Below the pieces are notes generated by a model, which had not been told where the DNA came from, made no database searches, and saw only the letters and a list, made by a program, of their open reading frames with translations. From an uncultured Eubacteriales bacterium (GTDB taxonomy: Bacteria; Bacillota; Clostridia; Christensenellales; CAG-138), in the NCBI GenBank assembly GCA_902802805.1, contig CADCNE010000009.1:1-47157 (forward strand): a DNA stretch of 47,157 nt. The letters are read 5' to 3'. This document shows, piece after piece, positions 1 through 8,144 of this stretch; position 1 is the first letter of the stretch; each line of letters starts with the position of its first letter. The position numbers and the translations under genes are program-made.

Positions 1-131
<131 letters not shown>

Positions 132-179
132 TCACCCGCAAACGGATATTGTAACGGCTGCGGGTATCTGCCGAAAGGA

Positions 180-253
180 TGGAGCGGGTGAAGGGAATCG
201 AACCCTCGTGACCAGCTTGGGAAGCTGGAGCTCTGCCATTGAGCTACACCCGC
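180..253 (-). tRNA. tRNA-Gly, anticodon CCC
   Basis: The minus strand folds into a complete cloverleaf of 74 nt. The acceptor stem is GCGGGTG/CACCCGC. The anticodon arm is CCAGC-TTCCCAA-GCTGG with anticodon CCC, reading GGG codons. The T arm is GAGGG-TTCGATT-CCCTT. The 3' CCA is encoded (minus strand of 180-182) after discriminator T at 183. It lies between ftsQ and tuf on the same strand. Confidence 0.96.
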
Positions 254-273
254 ACATTTCCACGGTACGCACT

Positions 274-302
274 ATTTTAACCGTTTCTTTCGGAAATGTC
301 AA
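274..302 (-). promoter_or_regulatory. Sigma-A-type promoter for tRNA-Gly (and possibly tuf)
   Basis: On the minus strand there is a perfect -35 TTGACA (297-302) and -10 TAAAAT (274-279) with a 17-bp spacer. The -10 ends 20 bp before the tRNA 5' end at 253, as expected for a stable-RNA promoter. It lies in the 125-bp gap after ftsQ, so the cell-wall operon and the tRNA have separate starts. Confidence 0.8.
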
Positions 303-378
303 TGGATTCTTGCGGCTTGAAAGGCTATATTTTCAACCGATAATTCGGTCGCCTCCGGCGCATTTCCCCAGGGAGAGT

Positions 379-1836
379 TTACCCCGTAAAACCTCCCTGA
401 TTGAAGGGCGGCGGGGTGTCCGGGCCGGGGGTGGCGTCCGGGTCGGGGGTGTTGTTGGGCGCGGGGGTGACGGAGGGCTCGTCCGGGTTCCGCTGGGCGG
501 GAACGAACATGGTGGCGTTGGGGGACGGGGAGGCGGCCACATAGCCCACCTCGTGGGGGGAGATGACCACGCCGTTCTTGCTGTAGAGGTAGATGGTCAC
601 GCTGTCCGCGCCCCGGCCTATGTACTGGGTGGCCTTGTCCATGATGGCGGTATAGTTCTTTCGGAGCCGGTTCAACTTGGTGAACAGGTCCGAGGTGTCC
701 CCCACCTCGATGCGGTAACCCTCGGGGGTGTAGAGGCTGATGCCCATGGTCTCGGTGAGGTCCACGGTCTTGATCTTGTCGGAAAGGCCCAGCTCCTCCA
801 AGGTGGAGAGCACGTCCAGCATGCTCTGGACCTGCTCGTCCGCCGGATCGCCGATGCGGCCGCCCCGGTTGGCGCCGGTGATGATGAGCCCCTGGACCAA
901 GGGCAGCCCCGTATAGCTGGACGCGTCGCTCTCCAGCACGATGCCCGCCCGGTCGATGATGGCGATGTACTCCTTATTGGGGCCCCAGGCCACGGCGCCC
1001 GCCCGGCCCCGCTCCTCCAGGGTGATGCGGATGCGGTTGGGGAAGACGTACTTGACGGTGGCATTGAGATAGGGGTCCCGGCGCAGCTTCTCCTGGGCCT
1101 CATCCAGGTCCTGGAGCAGGATATGCTTCTGCAGCTTCAGACCGGAGGCGGTGATCAGCTCCTCCTTGGTATACCGGGTGAGGGTCCCCACCACGTCGAT
1201 GCTGCGGATGAGGAAGGTGAAGTAGCCAGCGAGGAGCAGCAGCACGAACAGGCCCAGCAGCACCAGTATGGCGTACAGCCGCTTCTTCCGTTCGACCCTT
1301 CGCTGGGCCCTGCGCTGTTCCATCTCCAGACGACGCTGCTTTTGGCGAAGCTTGTCCCGTTCGCTGGCCCGCTTCCGAGCCTCCTCCCGCTCCCGCAGGA
1401 CCTCGGTCTCGTTGAGAAGCAGGGTGGTGGTGGCCTTCTTGGCGTGCTTGCGCTTGCCGTAGCGCTCCTTGGGACGCTTCTTGCGGGGGACCTTGCCCGT
1501 CCGGCGACCGAAGCGGTCGAAGGCAAAGGATTCTTTGGAGGCGTTCCCGGTCCTGTCGAACTTCTCCTCGGGCTCGACGTAGCTGGCCTCCTCGTCGGTG
1601 GGCAGGGGCATGCCATACTCCGTATGGGCAGGCTCCGCCTCCTCCCCGTCCGCGCCGTCCTCTTCGGTCTCTTCGTCTTCGGCGGCCAGGTCCTCTTCCT
1701 CTGCGGCCTCCTCGTCCTCGTCGTCGTCGGAGAACAGGGAACCCACCGAGGCCTCTTCCTCCTCGTCGTCGTCGGCAAACAGGTCGATATACCCCTCCGG
1801 CTTATTCTTTTTTTTGCGCCGTTCGTCGTCCTTCAC
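379..1836 (-). CDS. ftsQ: Cell division protein FtsQ/DivIB with long charged N-terminal region
   Basis: Bitopic divisome protein that, with FtsL and DivIC, controls septal peptidoglycan synthesis. The 485 residues have a cytoplasmic region of about 186 residues, a single membrane helix at about 187-210 (LYAILVLLGLFVLLLLAGYF), and a POTRA domain starting at IRSIDVVGTLTRYTKEELI (about 210-277). The beta domain contains the usual PNRIRITLEER stretch. The C-terminal tail from about residue 440 is rich in Pro and Thr. The cytoplasmic head is unusual: residues 23-92 are mostly Asp/Glu and 111-187 mostly Arg/Lys. The start codon directly abuts the murA stop, as in other clostridial clusters. The family call is firm; the role of the charged head is unknown. 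Confidence 0.92.
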   Translation of the reverse strand: MKDDERRKKKNKPEGYIDLFADDDEEEEASVGSLFSDDDEDEEAAEEEDLAAEDEETEEDGADGEEAEPAHTEYGMPLPTDEEASYVEPEEKFDRTGNASKESFAFDRFGRRTGKVPRKKRPKERYGKRKHAKKATTTLLLNETEVLREREEARKRASERDKLRQKQRRLEMEQRRAQRRVERKKRLYAILVLLGLFVLLLLAGYFTFLIRSIDVVGTLTRYTKEELITASGLKLQKHILLQDLDEAQEKLRRDPYLNATVKYVFPNRIRITLEERGRAGAVAWGPNKEYIAIIDRAGIVLESDASSYTGLPLVQGLIITGANRGGRIGDPADEQVQSMLDVLSTLEELGLSDKIKTVDLTETMGISLYTPEGYRIEVGDTSDLFTKLNRLRKNYTAIMDKATQYIGRGADSVTIYLYSKNGVVISPHEVGYVAASPSPNATMFVPAQRNPDEPSVTPAPNNTPDPDATPGPDTPPPFNQGGFTG

Positions 1837-3093
1837 CTAATCGTCCTCTCTTCGTATGACCGCCCCCACGCCGCGGAGGGTGGCCGCAAAATCCGCGTAG
1901 CCCCGGTCGATGCGCTCCGCCCGCTCCACCACGGTGATGCCCTCGGCCCGAAGGCCTGCCAGGGCGAGGGCCGCCCCGCCCCTGAGATCGTGGGCCGTGA
2001 CCGTGGCCCCGTGGAGGCTCCTGACCCCCCGGATCACCGCCGTGCGGCCCCTGAGATCGCAGTCGGCGCCCATGCGCCTTAGCTCTGCCCCGTGGCGGAA
2101 CCGGTCTTCAAACACGTTTTCCTCCAGAACGGAGGTGCCCCGGGCCACGGTGCACAGAGCGAACATCTGGCTCTGCATGTCCGTTGGGAATCCGGGATAG
2201 GGCAGCGTCACCAGGCGCCGCAGCTCCCTGGGCCGCTCCGGCCCCTCGATATCCAGGTCCCCGCCCTCGATCCGGATGCGGCAGCCCGCCTCCTTCAGGG
2301 CCGTCAGCGGGGCGGAAAGATGCTCCTTTCGCCCGCCGCGTATCACGAGGTGGCCGCCGGTGATGGCCGCCGCCACCATGTAAGTGCCCGCTTCGATCCG
2401 ATCCGGCAGGATGGCATGGGCCGTGGCCCGGCCCCGCCGTCCGCCCCGGACGCGGATGCGGGAGCTCCCCTCCCGCCGCATGTCAAAGCCCGCCCCGTTC
2501 AGAAAGGCCATGAGATCGTCGATCTCCGGCTCCCGGGCCGGGTTCACCAAAACGGTGTCCCCCTCCGCCCCGCAGGCCGCCATGATCAGATTCTCCGTGG
2601 CGCCCACGCTGGGGTATTCAAGGGCGATCTCCGCCCCGCCTCTTGGGCGTCCCAGGCAGCGGATGCGCCCCGACGCCTCGTCCACCTTCACACCCATGGC
2701 CCGAAACCCCTTCAGGTGCAGGTCCACGGGCCGGTTGCCGATGTCGCAGCCCCCGGGGTAGGGCGCCTCCGCCGCCCCAAAGCGGCCCAGGAGGGGCCCC
2801 AGCAGAAACACGGAGGAACGGATGGACCCGGCCAGCCCCTCCGGCAGCTCCGCCGTCCGGGCGCTGCCCGCGTCGATGAACAGGTCCTCCCCCGCCCATT
2901 CCGCCCGGCAGCCCAGGGCCTTCAGCAGGCCCACCATATGCTCCACGTCCGTGAGCCGGGGACAGTTGCCGATCCGCACCGGCTCCGGCACCAGCATGGC
3001 CGCCGCCAGGATGGGCAGGGCGGCGTTCTTGGCCCCCCGCAGGTTGATCTGCCCCTTCAGGGCGTGACCGCCTTCGATGATGAGCTTCGCCAT
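1837..3093 (-). CDS. murA: UDP-N-acetylglucosamine 1-carboxyvinyltransferase MurA
   Basis: Cytoplasmic enzyme of the first committed step of peptidoglycan synthesis, moving enolpyruvate from PEP to UDP-GlcNAc. The 418 residues match the usual family length. The N-terminal GAKNAALPILAAAML carries Lys22. The active loop PGGCDIGNRPVDLH has the catalytic Cys116, target of fosfomycin, and the PEP-binding Arg121, so the enzyme should be active and fosfomycin-sensitive. The C-terminal half has YPGFPTDMQSQ, the conserved substrate-binding motif. The gene has a GAAGGAGG ribosome binding site, lies 64 nt behind ftsW and ends where ftsQ begins. Confidence 0.97.
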   Translation of the reverse strand: MAKLIIEGGHALKGQINLRGAKNAALPILAAAMLVPEPVRIGNCPRLTDVEHMVGLLKALGCRAEWAGEDLFIDAGSARTAELPEGLAGSIRSSVFLLGPLLGRFGAAEAPYPGGCDIGNRPVDLHLKGFRAMGVKVDEASGRIRCLGRPRGGAEIALEYPSVGATENLIMAACGAEGDTVLVNPAREPEIDDLMAFLNGAGFDMRREGSSRIRVRGGRRGRATAHAILPDRIEAGTYMVAAAITGGHLVIRGGRKEHLSAPLTALKEAGCRIRIEGGDLDIEGPERPRELRRLVTLPYPGFPTDMQSQMFALCTVARGTSVLEENVFEDRFRHGAELRRMGADCDLRGRTAVIRGVRSLHGATVTAHDLRGGAALALAGLRAEGITVVERAERIDRGYADFAATLRGVGAVIRREDD

Positions 3094-3106
3094 AGGTCCC
3101 CTCCTT

Positions 3107-3135
3107 CTGCCCGCATACCATAGGATATGCGGCAG
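3107..3135 (-). other. Hairpin between ftsW and murA
   Basis: In the 64-nt gap, CTGCCCGCATA (3107-3117) can pair with TATGCGGCAG (3126-3135) with one bulged base. The hairpin lies just upstream of the murA ribosome binding site. There is no U-run, so it is not an ordinary terminator. It could be an RNA processing or stability site, or chance. Confidence 0.35.
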
Positions 3136-3157
3136 GGAGAGAAACCGTGCCGGTATA

Positions 3158-4309
3158 CTAAATATCCACGTCCCGGCTGATATTCAGCAGGATGCCCATG
3201 GACACCATGAACACCAGCAGGGACGAGCCCCCCGCCGAGATGAAGGGCAGGGGCTGGCCCGTGGTGGGCGCAAGGCCCGTGACCACGGCGATGTTGATGA
3301 ACACCTGCAATCCGAACACGATGGAGATACCGGCCGCCATCAAACTCCCGTACCGGTTCCGGCACTTCAGCGCCACCCGCATGCCCCGATAGACGATCCA
3401 GGCGTACAGCAGGATCACGAGGGCGCCGCCCACCATGCCGAACTCCTCGCAGACGATGGCGAAGATGAAGTCCGACTCGCCGTAGGTCATGTACAGCATC
3501 TTCTGGTAGCTGTTGCCGAGGCCCTTGCCGAACCAGCCTCCGGAGCCGATGGCGTAGAAGGACTGGATGAGCTGGTAGCCGTCCCCGTGGGGGTCCTTGA
3601 AGGGATCACGGAAAGACGTCAGTCGGGCGAGGCGGTAGGACGCCGTGGTAGCGAGCACGATGAACAGCACCACGCCGATGGCGCCCACGACGATGATCCA
3701 CCGTTCGTCCATGCCGCCCACGTACAGCAGGATCGCGCCGATGCCCGCCACGATCACGGCCATGGACATGTTGGGCTGGAGCATGATGAGGCCGGCGATG
3801 ACGCCGATGACCAGGAGCATAGGCGCGAGGCCCAGCGTGAAGGTGCGCATCTGGTCCTTATGCCGGGCCATGTAGGAGCACATGAAGAAGATCATGCCGA
3901 ACTTGGCGATCTCCGAGGGCTGGATGGACACGCCCGCGAACCGGAGCCAGCGCCGGGCGCCGTTCAATGTGGCCGCGCCGGTCTCACCGCTGCTGCCGAT
4001 GAACAGCACCATGATGAGCAGGGCTATGGACACCAGCAGGAACATGTACCGGACCTTGTCGAGGTAGCGGTAGTTCACCCTCGATACGATCAGCATCAGC
4101 GGATAGCCGATGGCCATGTAGACCAGCTGCTTTCTCAGGTAGTAGTACCCGTCCCCGTTCTGGGTGTGGATGGCGTAATAGTAGCTGGCGGAAAAGACCA
4201 TCACGAGGCCGAAGGCGCACAGGATCGTGACGACCAGCAGGATCGAAAAATCCATGCTGCCCGTCTGCTTCTTATAGGTGGTCAGTTTTCGCCTTGCCGC
4301 TTTCTCCAT
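3158..4309 (-). CDS. ftsW: SEDS-family septal peptidoglycan polymerase FtsW/SpoVE
   Basis: Polytopic membrane glycosyltransferase that polymerises lipid II and works with a class B PBP, here the SpoVD-like protein of the same operon. The 383 residues have the expected run of about ten membrane helices. Signature stretches are GARRWLRFAGVSIQPSEIAK, GDGYQLIQSFYAIGSGGWFG, ESDFIFAIVCEEFGMVGG and TGLAPTTGQPLPFISAGGSS. The ATG follows the murD stop by 3 nt. In spore formers this slot may hold spoVE; sequence alone does not separate ftsW from spoVE. Confidence 0.94.
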   Translation of the reverse strand: MEKAARRKLTTYKKQTGSMDFSILLVVTILCAFGLVMVFSASYYYAIHTQNGDGYYYLRKQLVYMAIGYPLMLIVSRVNYRYLDKVRYMFLLVSIALLIMVLFIGSSGETGAATLNGARRWLRFAGVSIQPSEIAKFGMIFFMCSYMARHKDQMRTFTLGLAPMLLVIGVIAGLIMLQPNMSMAVIVAGIGAILLYVGGMDERWIIVVGAIGVVLFIVLATTASYRLARLTSFRDPFKDPHGDGYQLIQSFYAIGSGGWFGKGLGNSYQKMLYMTYGESDFIFAIVCEEFGMVGGALVILLYAWIVYRGMRVALKCRNRYGSLMAAGISIVFGLQVFINIAVVTGLAPTTGQPLPFISAGGSSLLVFMVSMGILLNISRDVDI

Positions 4310-4312
4310 AGT

Positions 4313-5665
4313 TTACTCGAATTTTCTAACGATATCTTTGAACACTCTGCCCCGCTGCTCGTAGTTCTCGAACATGCCCCAGCTGGCGCAGGCGGGAGAA
4401 AGGAGGACGTTGTCCCCGGGCTCGGCCAGCTCCCGGCACTTCTCCAGGGTCTCCCGGAAGGTGTCGCACCGATAGCAGATGTTGTCGAAGCCGTGGCGCT
4501 TGGCGGTCTCCAATATCTCGTCCGCCGTCTGGCCCAGGACCACGCAAGCCTTCACGTGGCTGCCGGGCAGGGCGTCGAAGACCTCCTCGAAGCCCGTGTG
4601 CTTGTCGTAGCCGCCCAGGATGAGGACGGTGGGCCGGTCCATGGCCTCGATGGCCTTGACGGTGGAATCGGGGTTGGTGCCCTTGCTGTCGTTGATGTAG
4701 CGGACGCCGGAGCGCTCGCAGACGAACTCGATCCGATGCTCCACCCCCTGGAAGGTGCGCAGGGTCTCCTTAATTACGGCCTCGTCCACTCCCTGGCTCA
4801 GGGCCAGCAGGGCGCAGAGCATGGCGTTCTCCAGATTGTGGCCGCCGGGGATGTAGATCTCCTTCCGGTCCATGAAGGGCTCATCCTTGCCCGAAAAGCG
4901 GAGCATGATCATGTCCCCGTCCATGTACATGCCCTCGGGCACCTTCTCCTTGCGGGAGAAGTAGAGGACGTGAGCGGGGGTGAGCTTCGCAAAATCCCGG
5001 ACGATGGGATCGTCCCAGTTCAGCACGGCGAAGTCGTCGGCGGTCTGGTTGTCGAAGATCTTGGCCTTGGCGGCGATGTACTTATCCATGGACCCGAACC
5101 GGTCGATGTGGTCCGGGGTGATGTTGCACACGCCCGCGGCCTTGGCGTGGAAGCGCACGTTCCCCTCGAGCTGCAATGCGGCGGTCTCAGCTACGATCAC
5201 GTCCCCGGGCTTCGTCTCCATGGCGTGGGCGGAGATGGCCACGCCGATGTTCCCCAGCACGAAGGTCTTCCGGCCCGAGGCCTTGAAGATCTCGCCGGTG
5301 AGGGTGGTGCAGGTGGTCTTTCCGTTGGTACCGGTGATGCAGACGAAGTCGGCCTTCGAATACCGGTAGCCAAGCTCGATCTCGCTGATGACCTCGATGC
5401 CCCGCCGTTGGGCCTCCACGATGAAGGGCCTAAAGAAGGGGATGATGGGGCTGGGGATCAACAGGTCCACCCCGTCCAGGAGGTCCATGGGATCGTCCCC
5501 CAGGCGCACCTCGTAGGCGATGCCGGAAAGAGCGTCGAACAGACCCTTGATCTCCGGCTTCATGTCGTTGATGATGACCCGATAGCCGTTTTCATAGAGG
5601 AGCCGGGCGGCGGCGATGCCGCTCTTGGCCATACCCACGATGAGCGCCGTTTTTTGTTGTGCCAT
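4313..5665 (-). CDS. murD: UDP-N-acetylmuramoyl-L-alanine--D-glutamate ligase MurD
   Basis: Cytoplasmic ATP-dependent ligase adding D-Glu to UDP-MurNAc-L-Ala. At 450 residues it has family length. The N-terminal Rossmann-like domain begins ALIVGMAKSGIAAARLLYENG. The central domain has the P-loop CITGTNGKTTCTTLTGEIF, and ITPDHIDRFGSMDKYIAAKAKIF carries the region of the carbamylated lysine. The C-terminal domain has GVRYINDSKGTNPDSTVKAI, typical of MurD, and LLSPACASWGMFENYEQRG near the end. It sits between mraY (15-nt gap) and ftsW (3-nt gap). Confidence 0.96.
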   Translation of the reverse strand: MAQQKTALIVGMAKSGIAAARLLYENGYRVIINDMKPEIKGLFDALSGIAYEVRLGDDPMDLLDGVDLLIPSPIIPFFRPFIVEAQRRGIEVISEIELGYRYSKADFVCITGTNGKTTCTTLTGEIFKASGRKTFVLGNIGVAISAHAMETKPGDVIVAETAALQLEGNVRFHAKAAGVCNITPDHIDRFGSMDKYIAAKAKIFDNQTADDFAVLNWDDPIVRDFAKLTPAHVLYFSRKEKVPEGMYMDGDMIMLRFSGKDEPFMDRKEIYIPGGHNLENAMLCALLALSQGVDEAVIKETLRTFQGVEHRIEFVCERSGVRYINDSKGTNPDSTVKAIEAMDRPTVLILGGYDKHTGFEEVFDALPGSHVKACVVLGQTADEILETAKRHGFDNICYRCDTFRETLEKCRELAEPGDNVLLSPACASWGMFENYEQRGRVFKDIVRKFE

Positions 5666-5680
5666 AGTTCAGTACCTCGC

Positions 5681-6685
5681 TTATTTTGTAAAGATATAGA
5701 TGCTCAGGGCGCAGCAGACGCCGGTGAGGAGCATATACAGAGCCGTGATCTTGGGTTCGCTGACCCCCAGCAGCTCAAAGTGGTGATGGAGGGGCGCCAT
5801 CTTGAACACCCGCTTCCCCTTGCGGAACTTGTAGGAGCCCACCTGGATCATGACGGACAGGACCGAGAGCACGAAGGGGATGGCCATGAGCGGGAGGAGC
5901 AGCGGCGACTTTGACACCAGAGCCTCCATGGCGATGGCCCCGCCCAGGGCCAGGGAGCCCGTGTCCCCCATGAAGATCCGGGCCGGATAGGCGTTGAACA
6001 GCAGAAATCCCATGAGGGCCCCTGCGCCCGCCGCCGCGTAGACGGACATGCCGCCGTAGTTGGCGCTTTGCCCGGTCCAGCCGCCCGTCAGGGGCATGAG
6101 CGCGAAGAGGATCACGAAGCATAGCTGGACCACCAGGGAGGTCCCCGCCGCCAGGCCGTCGACGCCGTCCGTCAGGTTCACTCCGTTCATGGTCCCCATG
6201 AGCACGAACAGGGCGAAGGGGATGTAGAAGAAGTCAAGATCCCAGCTTTTCCCCGAGAAGGGCAGGGTGATGGCGGAGCCCACCGCGTCGCTCCGGTAGA
6301 GCCAGGCCGCCGCCAGCAGGGAGACCACGAACTGCAGCAGCACCTTCTGGTAGGGCAGCAGGCCCATGCTGGTGCCCGTGCTGATCTTGATGAAATCATC
6401 CAAAAAGCCCATGAGGCCGCAGAGGACCGTCACCAGCAGCACCGGCAGCACCAGGGAGAACCCCTCCCGCACGCCGATAAGGGAAGCAAGGAGCCACCCA
6501 AGCAGCAGGAACACCCCGCCCACGGTGGGGGTCCCCGCCTTCTTCTGGTGGGAAGGCGGCCCCTCCTGGCGCTCCGACTGGCGAAAGTCCATGCGCTTGA
6601 GGAAGCGGATCACCGCGGGTCCCGGGATGGCGGTGAACAGGAACCCCAGCAGCACCGCCAGAAGCAGCTTATGTACCGAGGCCAT
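5681..6685 (-). CDS. mraY: Phospho-N-acetylmuramoyl-pentapeptide-transferase MraY
   Basis: Integral membrane enzyme moving phospho-MurNAc-pentapeptide to undecaprenyl phosphate to make lipid I. The 334 residues span about ten helices. Family motifs are intact: GPPSHQKKAGTPTVGGVF near the start, the acidic pair in GFLDDFIK, NLTDGVDGLAAG, NAYPARIFMGDTGSLALGG, and the histidine motif MAPLHHHFELLGVSEPKI. The ATG lies 17 bp inside the 3' end of murE. murF, which commonly sits between murE and mraY, is absent here. Confidence 0.97.
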   Translation of the reverse strand: MASVHKLLLAVLLGFLFTAIPGPAVIRFLKRMDFRQSERQEGPPSHQKKAGTPTVGGVFLLLGWLLASLIGVREGFSLVLPVLLVTVLCGLMGFLDDFIKISTGTSMGLLPYQKVLLQFVVSLLAAAWLYRSDAVGSAITLPFSGKSWDLDFFYIPFALFVLMGTMNGVNLTDGVDGLAAGTSLVVQLCFVILFALMPLTGGWTGQSANYGGMSVYAAAGAGALMGFLLFNAYPARIFMGDTGSLALGGAIAMEALVSKSPLLLPLMAIPFVLSVLSVMIQVGSYKFRKGKRVFKMAPLHHHFELLGVSEPKITALYMLLTGVCCALSIYIFTK

Positions 6686-8123
6686 CTGTTCCCTCCCGTA
6701 AATATTCCTCCACGATCTCCAGATCGTCGAAGTGATGCTTCTCGCCGTTGATCTCCTGATAGGTCTCGTGGCCTTTGCCCGCCACCACGATCACGTCCCC
6801 GGCGACCGCCATGTCGAGGGCGTAGTGGATGGCCTTGCGCCTGTCCTCGATGATCACGTAGGGGGCGGCGGTCCGGCGGATGCCCTCCTCGATGCTGTCG
6901 ATGATGGCCATGGGGTCCTCGGACCGGGGGTTGTCACTGGTGACCACGGAGAAGTCCGCGTTGCTTCCGGAGATCTCGCCCATGATGGGGCGCTTGCCGT
7001 GGTCCCGGTCCCCGCCGCAGCCGAAGACGCTGATGAGCCGGTTCTTCGCGAAGCCCCGGGCCGTAACCAGCACGTTCTTCAGGGCGTCGGGCGTGTGAGC
7101 GTAATCCACATACACGGCAAAGGGGCGACCGAAGGTATTCGCCGCCTGGAGCCGGCCCACCACGCAGGGAAGCTTCTCAAGGCCGGTGCGGATGGTCTTG
7201 AAGGGGATGCCCGCCGCGGTCATCAGGGCCGCCGTGCCCATGGCGTTGTACACGGAGAACAGGCCCGAGATGTGCAGGTCCACCCGCCCGTCGCCCTTGG
7301 GGGTGAACAGGTGGAAGGAGGCGCCGGCGGTGGTGATCTCGATGCTCTTTGCATAGAAATCGCCGCCCTTGCAGATGCCCATGGTCCACAGCGGACAGGG
7401 CAATCCCTCGCTCATATAGGCCGCGGCCGGGTCGTCGTCGTTGACGATGGCCAGATCCGTCTGATAAAAAAGCTTTTTCTTGGCCGCTCGGTAGGCCTCG
7501 AAGGTCTTGTGATAGTCCAGGTGGTCCTGGGTCAGATTGGTGAACAGGGCCGCCTTGAAGCGGATGCCCGCCGCCCGGTTCTGGGCGAGGGCGTGGCTGC
7601 TGACCTCCATGATGACCAGGTCCACGCCCCGTTCAACCATGTGAGCGAGGAGCCTAAACAGGTCCACGGACTCGGGGGTGGTGCGCTCGGTCTCCACCAC
7701 CTCGTCGCCGATCAGGTTGTGGATGGTGCCGATGAGGCCCACCTTGAGGCCCGCCTCCTCCGCCACGGCCTTGACCATGTAGGTGGTGGAGGTCTTGCCG
7801 TTGGTGCCGGTGACGGCCAGCATGGTCATCTTCCGCTCGGGATGGTCGAAGAAGCAGGCCGCCGAACGGGCCATGGCTTCCCGCCCGTCGGTGACCAGCA
7901 GCTGCGGCACGTCGATGGGCAGCTTCTCCTCCACGATCAGGGCCGCGGCCCCCTTGTCCACCGCCTGTTGGGCGAATCTATGCCCGTCGGTCTTCTCGCC
8001 GCGAAGGCAGCAGAACAGGGCTCCGGGCACCACCTTTCTCGAATCGTAGGCGACGTCGGTGATCTCGGCCTCCCGCTCCGGCAGGCCCGCATGCAGCTCT
8101 TCGGCTATCCTGGATAACAGCAT
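6669..8123 (-). CDS. murE: UDP-MurNAc-tripeptide ligase MurE, diaminopimelate type
   Basis: Cytoplasmic ligase adding the third residue of the stem peptide. The P-loop TGTNGKTST is at residues 105-111. MEVSSHALAQNR, NLTQDHLDYHKT and the lysine-rich KKKLFY stretch follow. The motif SDNPRSEDP has DNPR at residues 397-400, which in this family marks meso-diaminopimelate rather than lysine specificity. VYVDYAHTPDALKNVL and the HGKRPIMG stretch of the C-terminal domain are also present. The 484 residues are of normal length. The 3' end overlaps mraY by 17 bp, showing tight coupling. Confidence 0.96.
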   Translation of the reverse strand: MLLSRIAEELHAGLPEREAEITDVAYDSRKVVPGALFCCLRGEKTDGHRFAQQAVDKGAAALIVEEKLPIDVPQLLVTDGREAMARSAACFFDHPERKMTMLAVTGTNGKTSTTYMVKAVAEEAGLKVGLIGTIHNLIGDEVVETERTTPESVDLFRLLAHMVERGVDLVIMEVSSHALAQNRAAGIRFKAALFTNLTQDHLDYHKTFEAYRAAKKKLFYQTDLAIVNDDDPAAAYMSEGLPCPLWTMGICKGGDFYAKSIEITTAGASFHLFTPKGDGRVDLHISGLFSVYNAMGTAALMTAAGIPFKTIRTGLEKLPCVVGRLQAANTFGRPFAVYVDYAHTPDALKNVLVTARGFAKNRLISVFGCGGDRDHGKRPIMGEISGSNADFSVVTSDNPRSEDPMAIIDSIEEGIRRTAAPYVIIEDRRKAIHYALDMAVAGDVIVVAGKGHETYQEINGEKHHFDDLEIVEEYLREGTDGLGT

Positions 8124-8144
8124 ATCTTCTCCTTGTGTTCCGGT

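Noticed and set aside
369-399. Hairpin over the ftsQ stop codon (CAGGGAG / CTCCCTG) as terminator
   Set aside because: Only 7 pairs, a 17-nt loop and no U-run; too weak to call.
3077-5914. Very long plus-strand open frame opposite ftsW and murD
   Set aside because: His/Asp/Gly/Val-rich composition typical of antisense of G+C-rich genes; the minus strand holds clear FtsW and MurD motifs.
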